From contig WGMV01000029.1 in assembly GCA_016124905.1 (NCBI GenBank), positions 1 to 44,466 of the forward strand: DNA of 44,466 nucleotides, in the 5' to 3' direction. This document shows, in pieces, positions 33,268 through 42,060 of the stretch (position 1 is the stretch's first letter; every line of letters starts with the position of its first letter). The notes under the pieces were generated by a model. That model made no database searches, was not told the DNA's origin, and worked only from the letters and a program-made list of their open reading frames with translations. A program made the translations under genes and the position numbers. The DNA is from a bacterium (lineage in GTDB: Bacteria; Pseudomonadota; Alphaproteobacteria; Rickettsiales; RI-342).

Positions 33268-35012
33268 CGGCCGCCTACACCACCATCGCGCTGTTGAAGC
33301 GCATCTGGCGGGATTACCTGAAGCCGCAATGGCGCATCATGCTGGTGGCGGGCATTTGCATGCTGCTGGAGGCGGGCTCCACCGCCGCCAATGCTTGGCT
33401 GATGCAGCCGGTGCTGGACGATGTCTTCATCAAAAAGAACGAGACTCTGCTCTGGATCATCCCCGGCGCGGTCTTCCTCCTTGCCATTGTGAAAGCCTTC
33501 GCCACCTACGGCCAGGCCACGCGCCTGCGCACCGTTGGGCAGCGCCTGATTTCCAACATGCAAAAGCAGCTTTATGCCCATCTGCTCAGGGCGGATGTGG
33601 CCATGTTCACACGCGAATCCACCGGCCAGCTTCTCTCCCGCCTGGTCTACGACACCACGCTGTTGCGTGAATCCGCCGCCAGCATCATGACCGTGATGAT
33701 CAAGGAATTCGTCACGCTCATCTTTCTCCTCGGCGTCATGCTTCACCAGCATGTCACGCTCTCGCTGGTGGCGATGGTGGTCTTTCCGCTTGCCTTCTAC
33801 CCCATGCGCCGCTTGAGCAAGCGCATGCGCAAGCTCTCCCACAGCATGCAGGGCGGACAGGGCGAACTCACCGCACGTTTCGAGGAAAGCTTCTCGGCCG
33901 TGCGCATCATCAAGGCGCATAATCAGGAAGCGGCCGAGGCCGATCGCATCGGCGGCCTGATCGAGACCATGTTTGGCCAATACGTCAAATCCTTCCGCGT
34001 CAAGGGCGCCTCCGCTCCGATGATGGAAATGCTCGCCGGTCTGGCGATTGCGGGGGTGATTTTCTATGGCGGCCATCAGGTGCTGGAAGGCCATACCACA
34101 CCGGGCGCCTTCTTCTCCTTCATCACCGCCCTTATCATGGCTTACAAGCCGCTGAAGAGCTTGACCGGCTTCACCACCCTGCTGCAGGAAGGCCTGGCCG
34201 CCGCCGAGCGCGTCTTCCTCATCCTGGATACGCCGCCCTCTATAACCGACAAACCCGCTGCCCGCGAATTGCAGATCAACAAAGGCAACATCGCCTTCGA
34301 CCGAGTCTGCTTTCATTATGCCGACGGCACCGCCGCGCTGGACAATGTCAGCCTCACCATCCCCGGCGGCAAGACGGTGGCACTGGTCGGCACAAGCGGC
34401 GCGGGCAAATCCTCTCTCGCCAACCTGCTCATGCGTTTTTACGACGTCAGCAGCGGCGCCATCACCATCGACAAGCAGGACGTACGCGACGTCACGCTTC
34501 AATCGCTCCGCGGCAACATCGCCCTTGTGACGCAGGAAAATCTTTTATTCGACGATACGGTCGCCGCCAACATCGCCTATGGTCTGCCCGATGCCACGCC
34601 GGAACAGATCGAGGCCGCCGCCAAAGCCGCCGATGCGCATCACTTCATATCCGCGCTCGCGCAGGGCTATGCCACGCGCATCGGCCCGCACGGCATGACG
34701 CTCTCCGGCGGTCAGCGTCAACGTCTTGCCATCGCCCGCGCCATGCTGAAAAACGCCCCCATCCTGGTGCTGGACGAAGCCACCTCCGCGCTGGACCCCG
34801 CCACCGAGGCCGCCGTGCAGGACGCGTTGAAAACGCTCATGAAAGGCCGCACCACCCTGGTCATCGCCCACCGGCTTTCGACCATCGCCGATGCCGACGA
34901 AATCATGGTGATGAAGGACGGCAAGCTGCTGGAACACGGCACGCATGACATGCTGCTGAAACAGGGCGGCGAATATGCACGCCTCTACAAAAGCCAGGGT
35001 GCCGCGCGATGA
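33264..35012 (+). CDS. msbA: MsbA-type lipid A/LPS export ABC transporter
   Basis: A 582-residue half-transporter with fused membrane and ATPase domains. The first 325 residues hold six transmembrane helices (e.g. LIFLLGVMLHQHVTLSLVAM, GLAIAGVIFYGGHQVL). The nucleotide-binding domain has Walker A GTSGAGKSS at about 376-384, a Q-loop (VTQENLLFDD), signature LSGGQRQR at about 480, Walker B ILVLDEATSALD and the switch AHRLS. MsbA flips core-lipid A across the inner membrane. Its place directly among DUF374, waaA, lpxK and lpxL supports that substrate over a drug or peptide, though the family is broad. The length matches E. coli MsbA (582). ATGA overlaps occur at both ends (33264 with pmbA, 35009 with the acyltransferase). 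Confidence 0.9.
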   Translation: MTAAYTTIALLKRIWRDYLKPQWRIMLVAGICMLLEAGSTAANAWLMQPVLDDVFIKKNETLLWIIPGAVFLLAIVKAFATYGQATRLRTVGQRLISNMQKQLYAHLLRADVAMFTRESTGQLLSRLVYDTTLLRESAASIMTVMIKEFVTLIFLLGVMLHQHVTLSLVAMVVFPLAFYPMRRLSKRMRKLSHSMQGGQGELTARFEESFSAVRIIKAHNQEAAEADRIGGLIETMFGQYVKSFRVKGASAPMMEMLAGLAIAGVIFYGGHQVLEGHTTPGAFFSFITALIMAYKPLKSLTGFTTLLQEGLAAAERVFLILDTPPSITDKPAARELQINKGNIAFDRVCFHYADGTAALDNVSLTIPGGKTVALVGTSGAGKSSLANLLMRFYDVSSGAITIDKQDVRDVTLQSLRGNIALVTQENLLFDDTVAANIAYGLPDATPEQIEAAAKAADAHHFISALAQGYATRIGPHGMTLSGGQRQRLAIARAMLKNAPILVLDEATSALDPATEAAVQDALKTLMKGRTTLVIAHRLSTIADADEIMVMKDGKLLEHGTHDMLLKQGGEYARLYKSQGAAR

Positions 35013-35755
35013 ACACGGCTGCACGCAGCGAGAAGAAATTCAAACATCGCAGCCGCACGCGCATCCTGCTGCAATCCGTTCCTAAATTTCTGCTCAGGCG
35101 GAGCACGGTAAAGTGGTTGCTGGAATGGGTCGCCGCGCTCTATGTCCGTTTGGTGTTCATCACCTCCCGCTGGGAATGGATCGGTGATGCCGAATCCATC
35201 CGCCTGCTGCAAAAACCGGGTGAATCCGTCATCAGTGCTTTCTGGCACGGGCGGTTGCTGATGATGTTTTGTGCTTGGCGGCGAAACAACGACACCATGC
35301 ATGTGCTGATTTCCGGTCATCGCGATGGCCTTTTCATTGCCAACGTCACCAACAAGCTGGGCATGAACGTGGTGGAAGGCTCCACCAGCAAAGGTGGCGC
35401 AAAGGCTGTGCGCAGCCTCATCGGCCTGCTGGCCGAAGGCGACAGCATGGCCATCACGCCAGACGGCCCCCGCGGCCCTCGCGGCAGCGTGGCCGATGGC
35501 GCGATGGTGCTGGCACGCCTGACCGGCAAGCCTGTGCTGCCCTTTGCGTTTGGGACCTCGCGTGGCATCCAGCTGAAGAGCTGGGACCGCTTTTTATTAC
35601 CTTTTCCCTTTAGCCGCGGCGTTTTCGCCTGCGCGGCCCCGCTTCGTTTCTCGCGTGAGGATGACAATAAGGCCGCCAGCGAAAAACTTCGTCTCGCCTT
35701 GAACGAGGCCACCCGCATGGCTGACGAGGCCACCGGCAGGAACTACATCCCATGA
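35009..35755 (+). CDS. DUF374/lysophospholipid acyltransferase-family protein
   Basis: A 248-residue inner-membrane-associated protein of the DUF374 subgroup of lysophospholipid-type acyltransferases. Family landmarks are FWHGRLLMMFCAW (78-90), ISGHRDGLFIANV (101-113) with the catalytic-type HxxxG region, EGSTSKGGAKAVRSL (133-147 approximately) and ITPDGPRGPRG (149-159). A hydrophobic segment near 38-52 probably anchors it. The family usually sits beside waaA and lpxK in alphaproteobacteria, as here, so a part in lipid A or related lipid acylation is likely; I know of no settled substrate. The start (ATGA overlap with msbA) and end (ATGA overlap with waaA) suggest tight translational coupling. 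Confidence 0.88.
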   Translation: MNTAARSEKKFKHRSRTRILLQSVPKFLLRRSTVKWLLEWVAALYVRLVFITSRWEWIGDAESIRLLQKPGESVISAFWHGRLLMMFCAWRRNNDTMHVLISGHRDGLFIANVTNKLGMNVVEGSTSKGGAKAVRSLIGLLAEGDSMAITPDGPRGPRGSVADGAMVLARLTGKPVLPFAFGTSRGIQLKSWDRFLLPFPFSRGVFACAAPLRFSREDDNKAASEKLRLALNEATRMADEATGRNYIP

Positions 35756-37038
35756 GCCTGCCCCTTGCAGCCTATGGCCTGGTATCCACGCTGCTGCACC
35801 CGTTCGCGGCGCTCTGGCTTCGCCAGCGCACGGCCCGCGGCAAGGAGGACCGTACTCGTCTGCCCGAGCGCCTCGGCCACGCGCGCGGGCTGGCGCGTCC
35901 GGCGGGCGATCTGCTCTGGGCCCATGCCGCCAGCGTGGGTGAATCGCAGGCCGTGCTGCCCCTGTTGAAAGAACTCCGCGCCACCCATCCGGGCCTGCCC
36001 ATCCTGCTCACCACGGGCACCAAAACCTCCGCCCAGTTCGTCTCCGGCAAACTGCCCGAAGGCGTGCTGCACCGCATGGCCCCGCTGGACACGTTTCCTT
36101 CCGTCACCCGTTTCCTCAATCACTGGCAGCCGTCGCGGCTCCTGCTGGTGGAATCCGAACTATGGCCGGTATGGCTATGGGCGCTGGGCAGGCGGCACGT
36201 TCCCGTTGCCGTCGTCAATGGCCGCATGTCCGAGAAATCCTACGCCATGTGGGGCAGGCTGCATGCGCTGGCAAAACCGATGATGCGTTACGTCTCCCTG
36301 GTACTGGCGCAGGACGGCCCGGATGGCGATCGCTTCCGCGCTCTGGGTGCGGAGGATGTTCACGTCACCGGCAACATCAAGTGGGACACGCCGCCCTTGC
36401 CCGCCAGCGAAAGCGAGCTGGAGCGCCTCCGCGCCGCGATCGGCAGGCGCTCGGTCTGGGTGGCCGCCAGCACCCATGCCGGGGAAGAGTCCCAGCTGGC
36501 CGAGGCCCACGCGCTCATCCGTCAGCATGTTAAAAACGCCCTGCTGATCCTCGCCCCCCGTCATCCCCATCGCGGTAATCAGCTGGTTGCCGATCTACGC
36601 GAGGCAGGCTTCAACCTCGCCCAGCGCAGCCAGAGCGAGCCCATCACTGCCAAAACGGAAATCTATCTGGCCGACACCATGGGCGAACTCGGCCTGTGGT
36701 ACCGCCTGGCGCAGCTCGCGTTTGTCGGCGGCTCTCTCGTGGTGCATGGCGGGCAGAACCCGCTGGAACCCGCCCGCCTCGGCTGCCCCGTCATCGCCGG
36801 GTGGGACATGCATAATTTCGCCTCCATCACCCTGGCGCTGGAACAAAGCGGTGCGCTGGAACGCACGCCAACGCCCGCCGCCGTGGCCGAATCCGTGCTT
36901 CACCACTTCCAGAACAAAACCTATCTAGTCGCCCGCCGCAAGGCCGCGCTGGAAAGCGCCGGCAGCCAGTCCGGCGCCATTGCGCGCACCATGCGCCACG
37001 TGCAGCAATGGCTTGCCAGCCCGGTCGCGCTTCCGTAG
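35752..37038 (+). CDS. waaA: 3-deoxy-D-manno-octulosonic acid transferase
   Basis: A 428-residue GT30 glycosyltransferase that adds Kdo from CMP-Kdo to lipid IVA on the inner face of the inner membrane. An N-terminal hydrophobic anchor (LAAYGLVSTLLHPFAALWL) precedes the conserved LLWAHAASVGESQAVLPLLK, whose Glu is the catalytic base position in WaaA. Further landmarks are VESELWPVWLWAL, VAVVNGRMSEKSY, VTGNIKWD, WVAASTHAGEES, APRHPHR and the donor-site segment FVGGSLVVHGGQNPLEPARL. Length matches E. coli WaaA (425). Whether it adds one or two Kdo cannot be read from the sequence. It overlaps the preceding gene by ATGA; lpxK starts 10 bases after its stop. Confidence 0.96.
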   Translation: MSLPLAAYGLVSTLLHPFAALWLRQRTARGKEDRTRLPERLGHARGLARPAGDLLWAHAASVGESQAVLPLLKELRATHPGLPILLTTGTKTSAQFVSGKLPEGVLHRMAPLDTFPSVTRFLNHWQPSRLLLVESELWPVWLWALGRRHVPVAVVNGRMSEKSYAMWGRLHALAKPMMRYVSLVLAQDGPDGDRFRALGAEDVHVTGNIKWDTPPLPASESELERLRAAIGRRSVWVAASTHAGEESQLAEAHALIRQHVKNALLILAPRHPHRGNQLVADLREAGFNLAQRSQSEPITAKTEIYLADTMGELGLWYRLAQLAFVGGSLVVHGGQNPLEPARLGCPVIAGWDMHNFASITLALEQSGALERTPTPAAVAESVLHHFQNKTYLVARRKAALESAGSQSGAIARTMRHVQQWLASPVALP

Positions 37039-37048
37039 GTTGCGCCTT

Positions 37049-38047
37049 ATGCCTTTGCACACACCCCGTTTCTGGCAGACCAATAACTGGCTGGCGCAGC
37101 TCATGCAGCCGCTGGCCGCGCTGTATATCGGCATCGGCAAATTGCGCATGGCTCTCTCGCACCGCCGCATCGGCGCCGTTCCGGTGATCTGCATCGGCAA
37201 TGTGGTGGCGGGCGGCGCGGGTAAAACCCCTACCACCCAGGCCATCCTTCGCCTGTTGCAGGACTGGGGCGTCTCCCCCTTCGTCGTGGCGCGCGGCTAT
37301 GGCGGGCGCTTGAAGGGCCCCGTACGGGTGGATATCGCCGCCCACGGCCCCGCCGATGTCGGCGATGAACCGCTTATGCATGCGGGCGTGGCCCCCACCA
37401 TCGTCAGCCGCAACCGCTACCAGGGGGTGAAAGCCGCCGCCAAAGCGGGCGCGCGGGTGGTGCTGATGGATGATGGGCTGCAAAACAGCACGCTTTCTCC
37501 TAATTTCAGCTTTCTGGTGCTGGACGGCGTCTATGGCCTCGGCAACGGCTACGTCATGCCCGCAGGCCCCCTGCGTGAACCCCTGAAAAAGGCCGTGCAA
37601 CGGGTGGATGCCGCCATCCTGATCGGCGAGGACAAACACGGGCTGGCCGCGAAAGTCCCTTCCTACATCCCCGTCCTGCGCGCCCATATCGAGCCGGACG
37701 CCAACGCCGCGCGTCTGCTCACCGGCTGCAAGGTCATCGCCTTCTGCGGCCTTGCCCGCCCGGAAAAATTCTTCGACACCATGCGCACCATCGGGGCCGA
37801 TGTGATCGAGACCATCGCCTTCCCCGACCATCACCTCTACCAGTCCGAGGATATTCAGGAGCTGATCGACCACGCCCGTAGCGTCCCGGCCTACCTGGTC
37901 ACCACGCAAAAGGACTGGGTGAACATACCCACCCGCTTCCACGGCCATATCCAGACGCTTCCCATTCGCCTGAAATTCGAGGATGAAGCCGCCGTGCAGA
38001 AACTGATTCTTCCCTTGCTTGTCCAGCCGCAGAAAAAGCCGAGATAG
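37049..38047 (+). CDS. lpxK: Tetraacyldisaccharide 4'-kinase
   Basis: A 332-residue membrane-bound P-loop kinase that phosphorylates the 4' position of the lipid A disaccharide. I chose the ATG at 37049, which gives MPLHTPRFWQTNNWLAQLMQ, the usual start of the family; an earlier frame opening would overlap waaA and adds no conserved residue. The Walker A region is at 50-63 (GNVVAGGAGKTPTT), followed by FVVARGYGGRLKGPVRVD, VGDEPLMHA, LMDDGLQN and a C-terminal FPDHHLYQSEDI and TTQKDWVNI. The N-terminal helix (PLAALYIGIGKLRM) is the membrane anchor. It lies directly between waaA and the LpxL-type acyltransferase. Confidence 0.96.
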   Translation: MPLHTPRFWQTNNWLAQLMQPLAALYIGIGKLRMALSHRRIGAVPVICIGNVVAGGAGKTPTTQAILRLLQDWGVSPFVVARGYGGRLKGPVRVDIAAHGPADVGDEPLMHAGVAPTIVSRNRYQGVKAAAKAGARVVLMDDGLQNSTLSPNFSFLVLDGVYGLGNGYVMPAGPLREPLKKAVQRVDAAILIGEDKHGLAAKVPSYIPVLRAHIEPDANAARLLTGCKVIAFCGLARPEKFFDTMRTIGADVIETIAFPDHHLYQSEDIQELIDHARSVPAYLVTTQKDWVNIPTRFHGHIQTLPIRLKFEDEAAVQKLILPLLVQPQKKPR

Positions 38048-38094
38048 CCAATCGGCCCATTCCATGCGATAGAAGGGGACGGGATACCGAACAG

Positions 38095-39000
38095 ATGAAA
38101 CCACGCAAACACGCCCCCAAAAAACATGTCCTTGAAGCAGGGCTTTTGCGCCTGATGCTGAACGGCTTTCGCCTGCTTCCGCTGGATGCCGCCTCCTGGC
38201 TGATGGGTTTTCTGGCGCGCCTGCTGGGGCCGATGACCGGCGCGCAGAAAAACGGGAACCGCAACCTGAAAACGGTCATGCCCGAGCTCAGCGGGGCAGA
38301 GCGCCGCCGCATCCTGTCCCAAGTATGGGATAACCTGGGCCGCGTGAGCGCGGAAATGCCTTTTCTCGGTAGTCATGTTCTGGCAAAACGCATCACGGTC
38401 AGAAACCCCGAGGTGCTGCATCATGTCCGTGAAAGCGGCAAGCCCGCCATCTTCGTGGCCGGGCATTACGGCAACTGGGAAGTCGCCACCTGGGTGGCCA
38501 ACCTGCATGGCATCGCGCTCAACCTCATTTACCGCGCGGCCAACAACAAGGCCGCCGATGACCTCATCCAGTCCTGCCGCGCCAACATGAAAGTCACCCC
38601 CATGCCGGGCACGCCCGAAGGCGCGGCCAACAAATACTTCAAAAAGGGCCGTCGCGCTCTGCTCGGCATCGTGCAGGCGCTGGAGGCCGGACAGTCTGTC
38701 GGCATGCTGATCGATCAGAAATTTAACGACGGCCTGGAGCTCCCCTTCATGGGGCACCCCGCCATGACGGCCACCACCGCCGTGGAGCTGGCCATGCGTT
38801 ACAACGTGCCGGTAGTGCCCTTCCGCGCTGTACGGCATAAGGGCGTACATTTCACCACCGAACTCCACGATCCGATCTTCTTCCCCGAAGGCACCTCACC
38901 CGCCGATGCGATGGGGCAATTGCATTCCATCATGGAAGGCTGGATACGCGAACATCCCGGCCAGTGGCTTTGGCTGCACAAGCGCTGGAAAACCGCTTAA
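38095..39000 (+). CDS. LpxL/HtrB-type lipid A late acyltransferase
   Basis: A 301-residue inner-membrane acyltransferase that transfers a secondary acyl chain to Kdo-lipid A. The catalytic HX4E motif is H124-E129 in VAGHYGNWE. Further landmarks are GRVSAEMPF, QALEAGQSVGMLIDQKFNDG, LPFMGHPAMT, VPVVPFRAVR and the C-terminal PGQWLWLHKRWK. A hydrophobic helix is seen at about 30-46. Whether it is functionally LpxL, LpxM or LpxP-like cannot be decided, so I give no symbol. It is the last gene of the lipid A run, 47 bases after lpxK, and its stop overlaps the convergent gene in a palindromic TTAA. Confidence 0.92.
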   Translation: MKPRKHAPKKHVLEAGLLRLMLNGFRLLPLDAASWLMGFLARLLGPMTGAQKNGNRNLKTVMPELSGAERRRILSQVWDNLGRVSAEMPFLGSHVLAKRITVRNPEVLHHVRESGKPAIFVAGHYGNWEVATWVANLHGIALNLIYRAANNKAADDLIQSCRANMKVTPMPGTPEGAANKYFKKGRRALLGIVQALEAGQSVGMLIDQKFNDGLELPFMGHPAMTATTAVELAMRYNVPVVPFRAVRHKGVHFTTELHDPIFFPEGTSPADAMGQLHSIMEGWIREHPGQWLWLHKRWKTA

Positions 39001-40082
39001 GCGGGCTTATAGACCCGATACACCCCCTCGCACCATGCCTGTGCCAGATCAACAATGTGACTGGCCCGTTCACGGGCGGCGTTTGTTTGCGTATCCATGG
39101 CTTCCGCATAGCGTTCGATATTGGTGAACAGCATCAGTTCCGGCGGAACGCCCATCACAAACTCTCCGGCCCGGCTGCCGGGAATGGAGGCCGCCCCGTC
39201 CCGCTGCAGCGCCGTCAGAAGCAGCTGCTGAAAACGCGACGCCTCATCCATGCAGGTGCCGGCGGCGTCCTGCAGCATCGCATCGGCCATCACATCGGCA
39301 GAAAGGGAAAGCGCGCCGGCAAGCTCGGCATCCTGAGAATTGCCCGTCAAGTCAAACCATCTGGCCGTGGCGCGCGCCACCATCACCCAGCCCGTCAATT
39401 CGCCCCGCGCCATGAACGCATTCCATCCGGGTGCAAGCTGCAACGCTTCCTCATGAAGGTCTGGATGAGCCGCCGCGAAATCCACGTCATTCAGTATGCT
39501 CTGCATTGCGCCATCATAGTCGATGGCCATTTCCACCTGCTGATTGCGGAATGAGCCCGCGCCAGGCTCCACGCCTGTCATGATATTGTCCAGATCCGGC
39601 ATCATGGATGCATCGCGAACGAACTGGTGGTCCGCGCTCAAGAACCAGTCGCTGCGCAATTGCGTGCCAAGCCGCGCCACCTTGAAGTCATAATCATGGT
39701 TGAACGGCATGCTGTTGAAATCATACCCGCGCAGCATGGCCTCCTGCACCAGGGCAACGACCTGCCGTGCGCTCATGTCCGAAGCCATAGGGGCAAGGCG
39801 AGGGTTTCGTTCGGCCTGTTGCGCCAAAATCACCGTGCTGTCATGTATCAAATCATCCGTGAAACCTTCCAGCGCCCCTGCGCCGAGCTTAGCGGTGATG
39901 ATAAACACCGTCAGCAGCAGCGTAAGATAAAACGTCGGCATTCCATAAACACGCAACACCCACAGGGATTCGACAAACCCCTTCCACAAGTCGTTCAGGC
40001 GTTCGTATAAAGCCGTATCTTCAGTTACAATCGGCCCCTGCGCCCCATCATCCTGCTCAAGCGGTAAGGGCTGCGTCGCCAT
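38997..40082 (-). CDS. Single-pass membrane protein of unknown function
   Basis: A 361-residue protein with a polar N-terminus of about 45 residues, one transmembrane helix at about 47-66 (YGMPTFYLTLLLTVFIITAK) and a large helical domain. The domain is rich in Ala, Asp and Met (LVQEAMLRGYDFNSMPFNHD; ARATARWFDLTGNSQDAELA; FTNIERYAEAMDTQTNAARE) and has two well-separated cysteines in its C-terminal part. I recognise no family. It starts two bases after the stop of the 626-residue gene, so the pair forms one transcript and probably works together. Its stop overlaps that of the LpxL-type gene by four bases. G+C is ordinary. No function is proposed. Confidence 0.7.
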   Translation of the reverse strand: MATQPLPLEQDDGAQGPIVTEDTALYERLNDLWKGFVESLWVLRVYGMPTFYLTLLLTVFIITAKLGAGALEGFTDDLIHDSTVILAQQAERNPRLAPMASDMSARQVVALVQEAMLRGYDFNSMPFNHDYDFKVARLGTQLRSDWFLSADHQFVRDASMMPDLDNIMTGVEPGAGSFRNQQVEMAIDYDGAMQSILNDVDFAAAHPDLHEEALQLAPGWNAFMARGELTGWVMVARATARWFDLTGNSQDAELAGALSLSADVMADAMLQDAAGTCMDEASRFQQLLLTALQRDGAASIPGSRAGEFVMGVPPELMLFTNIERYAEAMDTQTNAARERASHIVDLAQAWCEGVYRVYKPA

Positions 40083-40084
40083 GC

Positions 40085-41965
40085 CTAGCCCCCCACAACC
40101 GGTAACGAAGGTTCAGCGGGTGGAGGGTTGTCCCTGAGGTAGTTCAACAGCATCTCAACATTATAGGCGCCCGCAAGATCAGGTAATAATGTATCCATGG
40201 CGGCAATATCTTCCGATACCATACGCCGCAAGGCGAGGGTCGCCAGCACATGGCAGGGCATGTGCTCCCGCAGGTGCTCGATATGCGCTTCCCTGCTGAC
40301 ATGGAGCGTATCGGGGGCATCCATGTATTTTTTGACCAGATCACGTGCGCTCCAGCCAAGGTCGCTCCGATGTTCATCCCATTGCTCCTGGCTAGGCAAG
40401 CCGTGGCAGAATATTCCGTGAGTGCGGTTGGCGATGAACAGCTGCTCGGGCGTAACCCCGAAAGGCGCATCCTTCAACGCCGGTAATTCTTCTTCCCAGA
40501 AGACGGCCCGAACGCCATGAAGCCGCTCGAACGCTTCTTGAGAGGCGGCATCCAGCTGGGAAACAAACGCATGGCTCACATAAGGCATGCCGGTGGGCAA
40601 CCCTTCCGTCCATTCCTGCGCTTCACGCGTGACCATGATTTCGGGGATGTTTCGCACCAGGTCAATATCATCATGCAGCTGCTGGCTGACACGCTTATAA
40701 ACCGCCTCACAATAAGGATGAAGCCGCTCGAATAATTGAATCGCCTCAGGGGCTTCGGCATATTGAGGGCCGTAGCCGTTAACGGCATAACCCGGTTGCC
40801 CGTCCTGCATGATGATCGGGTACACCACGCGCGCATGCGTCAGCTGCCGCAATTCCGTTTCATCGAAATGCTGCTGAATGACATCCGCAGGCAAGGCAAG
40901 CGCTGTGCCGCCGGTAATCTGCCATCCAACAATATCGGCCAGTTTCGCGGCAGGCGTTTCGGCTTCACGAATCAGCCGGTCGGCGGCAGTCTTGCCAAGG
41001 GTGGTGCCTAATTCCGCATGAATATCCTGCCAGCCATCAGGGCCGCCGCCAAATCCTTCAATTTTTTCGCGCGGCAAATCGCGCCCGCTATTATTGGCAA
41101 GGTGCTGATAATAGCTGCTGTTGCGTCCGGCAAAAATAGCATCTATGAGCGGTGCCGTTTCCGGGTTTTTTTGTACGAAGCGTGCTTCCACTTGATCAAA
41201 GCCGCTATCCCACAGTGTTTCCAGTTTCCATTCCGGTCTTTCCGCCAAAGCGAGTTGGGCGGCTTGGTCGCGCTCATCCAGCCGCTGCACCAGTTCCGCC
41301 CCTAACGGCGATGTGCCGTCCAGTACAATGCCGAATACATCCGCATAAGTGAGAACCGGTGTGTGCCCCTCCGTCCGCTGCATGAAGAATTCTTCAGGTT
41401 TGGTAAGCGTGCCGGGATGTGTTTTGAGAAAGTCAAAAAATGCCAGGATATTATCTGGCATATCATGTTCATCGCCCAGCCAGTGGCTTATGTTGATGGA
41501 AACATTCGCATGATGCGGAATGGGCCTTACATCCTGCATACCATCGTCATGGGATGTAACGGATGGAATGAGGCTCATATAAGGAGTGAGCTTAGCGGTA
41601 AAACCTGCCCAGTCTTTTTCAATGCTTTCAGCAGTAGTAAATTCAGGCGTGTGAGACATCAATAAAAGTTGTCGTCCCAGCCCTCTATCTGCACGTAACC
41701 AGAGACCCAAAACATCAATATCCTTCCGGATTCCGCGATGGGTATCACGAAATTCATCAGCATGTTGTTGCTGATAGCGTTCCAGTAAATCCAACAAGGT
41801 CGATTTATCGGGCTCACTCATCTCTTTAAGCCAGATAATGGCAAATGATCCAATTTGACCGGGTGCATTGGAATAGGCATCCGATGCATGAATATAATGC
41901 GGGCTAACCGCTTGCGGATGCCGACTGAAGATTTCAATAATCTGCTGGTCAATATTATCCATCAT
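40085..41965 (-). CDS. Large protein of unknown function
   Basis: A 626-residue soluble protein. The start is at the paired ATGATG (41965/41962) with AGGG five to eight bases upstream; an open frame extends 58 codons further without a ribosome site and with unrelated composition. It has no signal peptide or membrane helix. The chain is helical and rich in Asp, Glu, His and Pro (IIEIFSRHPQAVSPHYIHAS; EPDKSTLLDLLERYQQQHAD; HANVSINISHWLGDEHDMPD), with clusters of His and few Lys. I see no catalytic motif. Its G+C is lower at the N-terminal end (41600-41965). It is the upstream member of a pair with the membrane protein at 38997, lodged between the lipid A run and ubiD. It looks lineage-specific. 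Confidence 0.72.
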   Translation of the reverse strand: MMDNIDQQIIEIFSRHPQAVSPHYIHASDAYSNAPGQIGSFAIIWLKEMSEPDKSTLLDLLERYQQQHADEFRDTHRGIRKDIDVLGLWLRADRGLGRQLLLMSHTPEFTTAESIEKDWAGFTAKLTPYMSLIPSVTSHDDGMQDVRPIPHHANVSINISHWLGDEHDMPDNILAFFDFLKTHPGTLTKPEEFFMQRTEGHTPVLTYADVFGIVLDGTSPLGAELVQRLDERDQAAQLALAERPEWKLETLWDSGFDQVEARFVQKNPETAPLIDAIFAGRNSSYYQHLANNSGRDLPREKIEGFGGGPDGWQDIHAELGTTLGKTAADRLIREAETPAAKLADIVGWQITGGTALALPADVIQQHFDETELRQLTHARVVYPIIMQDGQPGYAVNGYGPQYAEAPEAIQLFERLHPYCEAVYKRVSQQLHDDIDLVRNIPEIMVTREAQEWTEGLPTGMPYVSHAFVSQLDAASQEAFERLHGVRAVFWEEELPALKDAPFGVTPEQLFIANRTHGIFCHGLPSQEQWDEHRSDLGWSARDLVKKYMDAPDTLHVSREAHIEHLREHMPCHVLATLALRRMVSEDIAAMDTLLPDLAGAYNVEMLLNYLRDNPPPAEPSLPVVGG

Positions 41966-42060
41966 AATCACCCTGTTTATCTTTATATCGTTGTCGATAC
42001 AATTAAGCGGGCCATATGACAGAAATGTTACAGCTCGGAAGCGATTGAACTGGGCCGATT

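Noticed and set aside
33210-34502. 430-codon minus-strand open frame opposite msbA
   Set aside because: It is antisense to a complete ABC transporter with all ATPase motifs; no ribosome site or family match.
36827-38868. Minus-strand open frames opposite lpxK and the LpxL-type gene
   Set aside because: The sense strand encodes complete LpxK and acyltransferase motifs; the opposite frames show only shadow composition.
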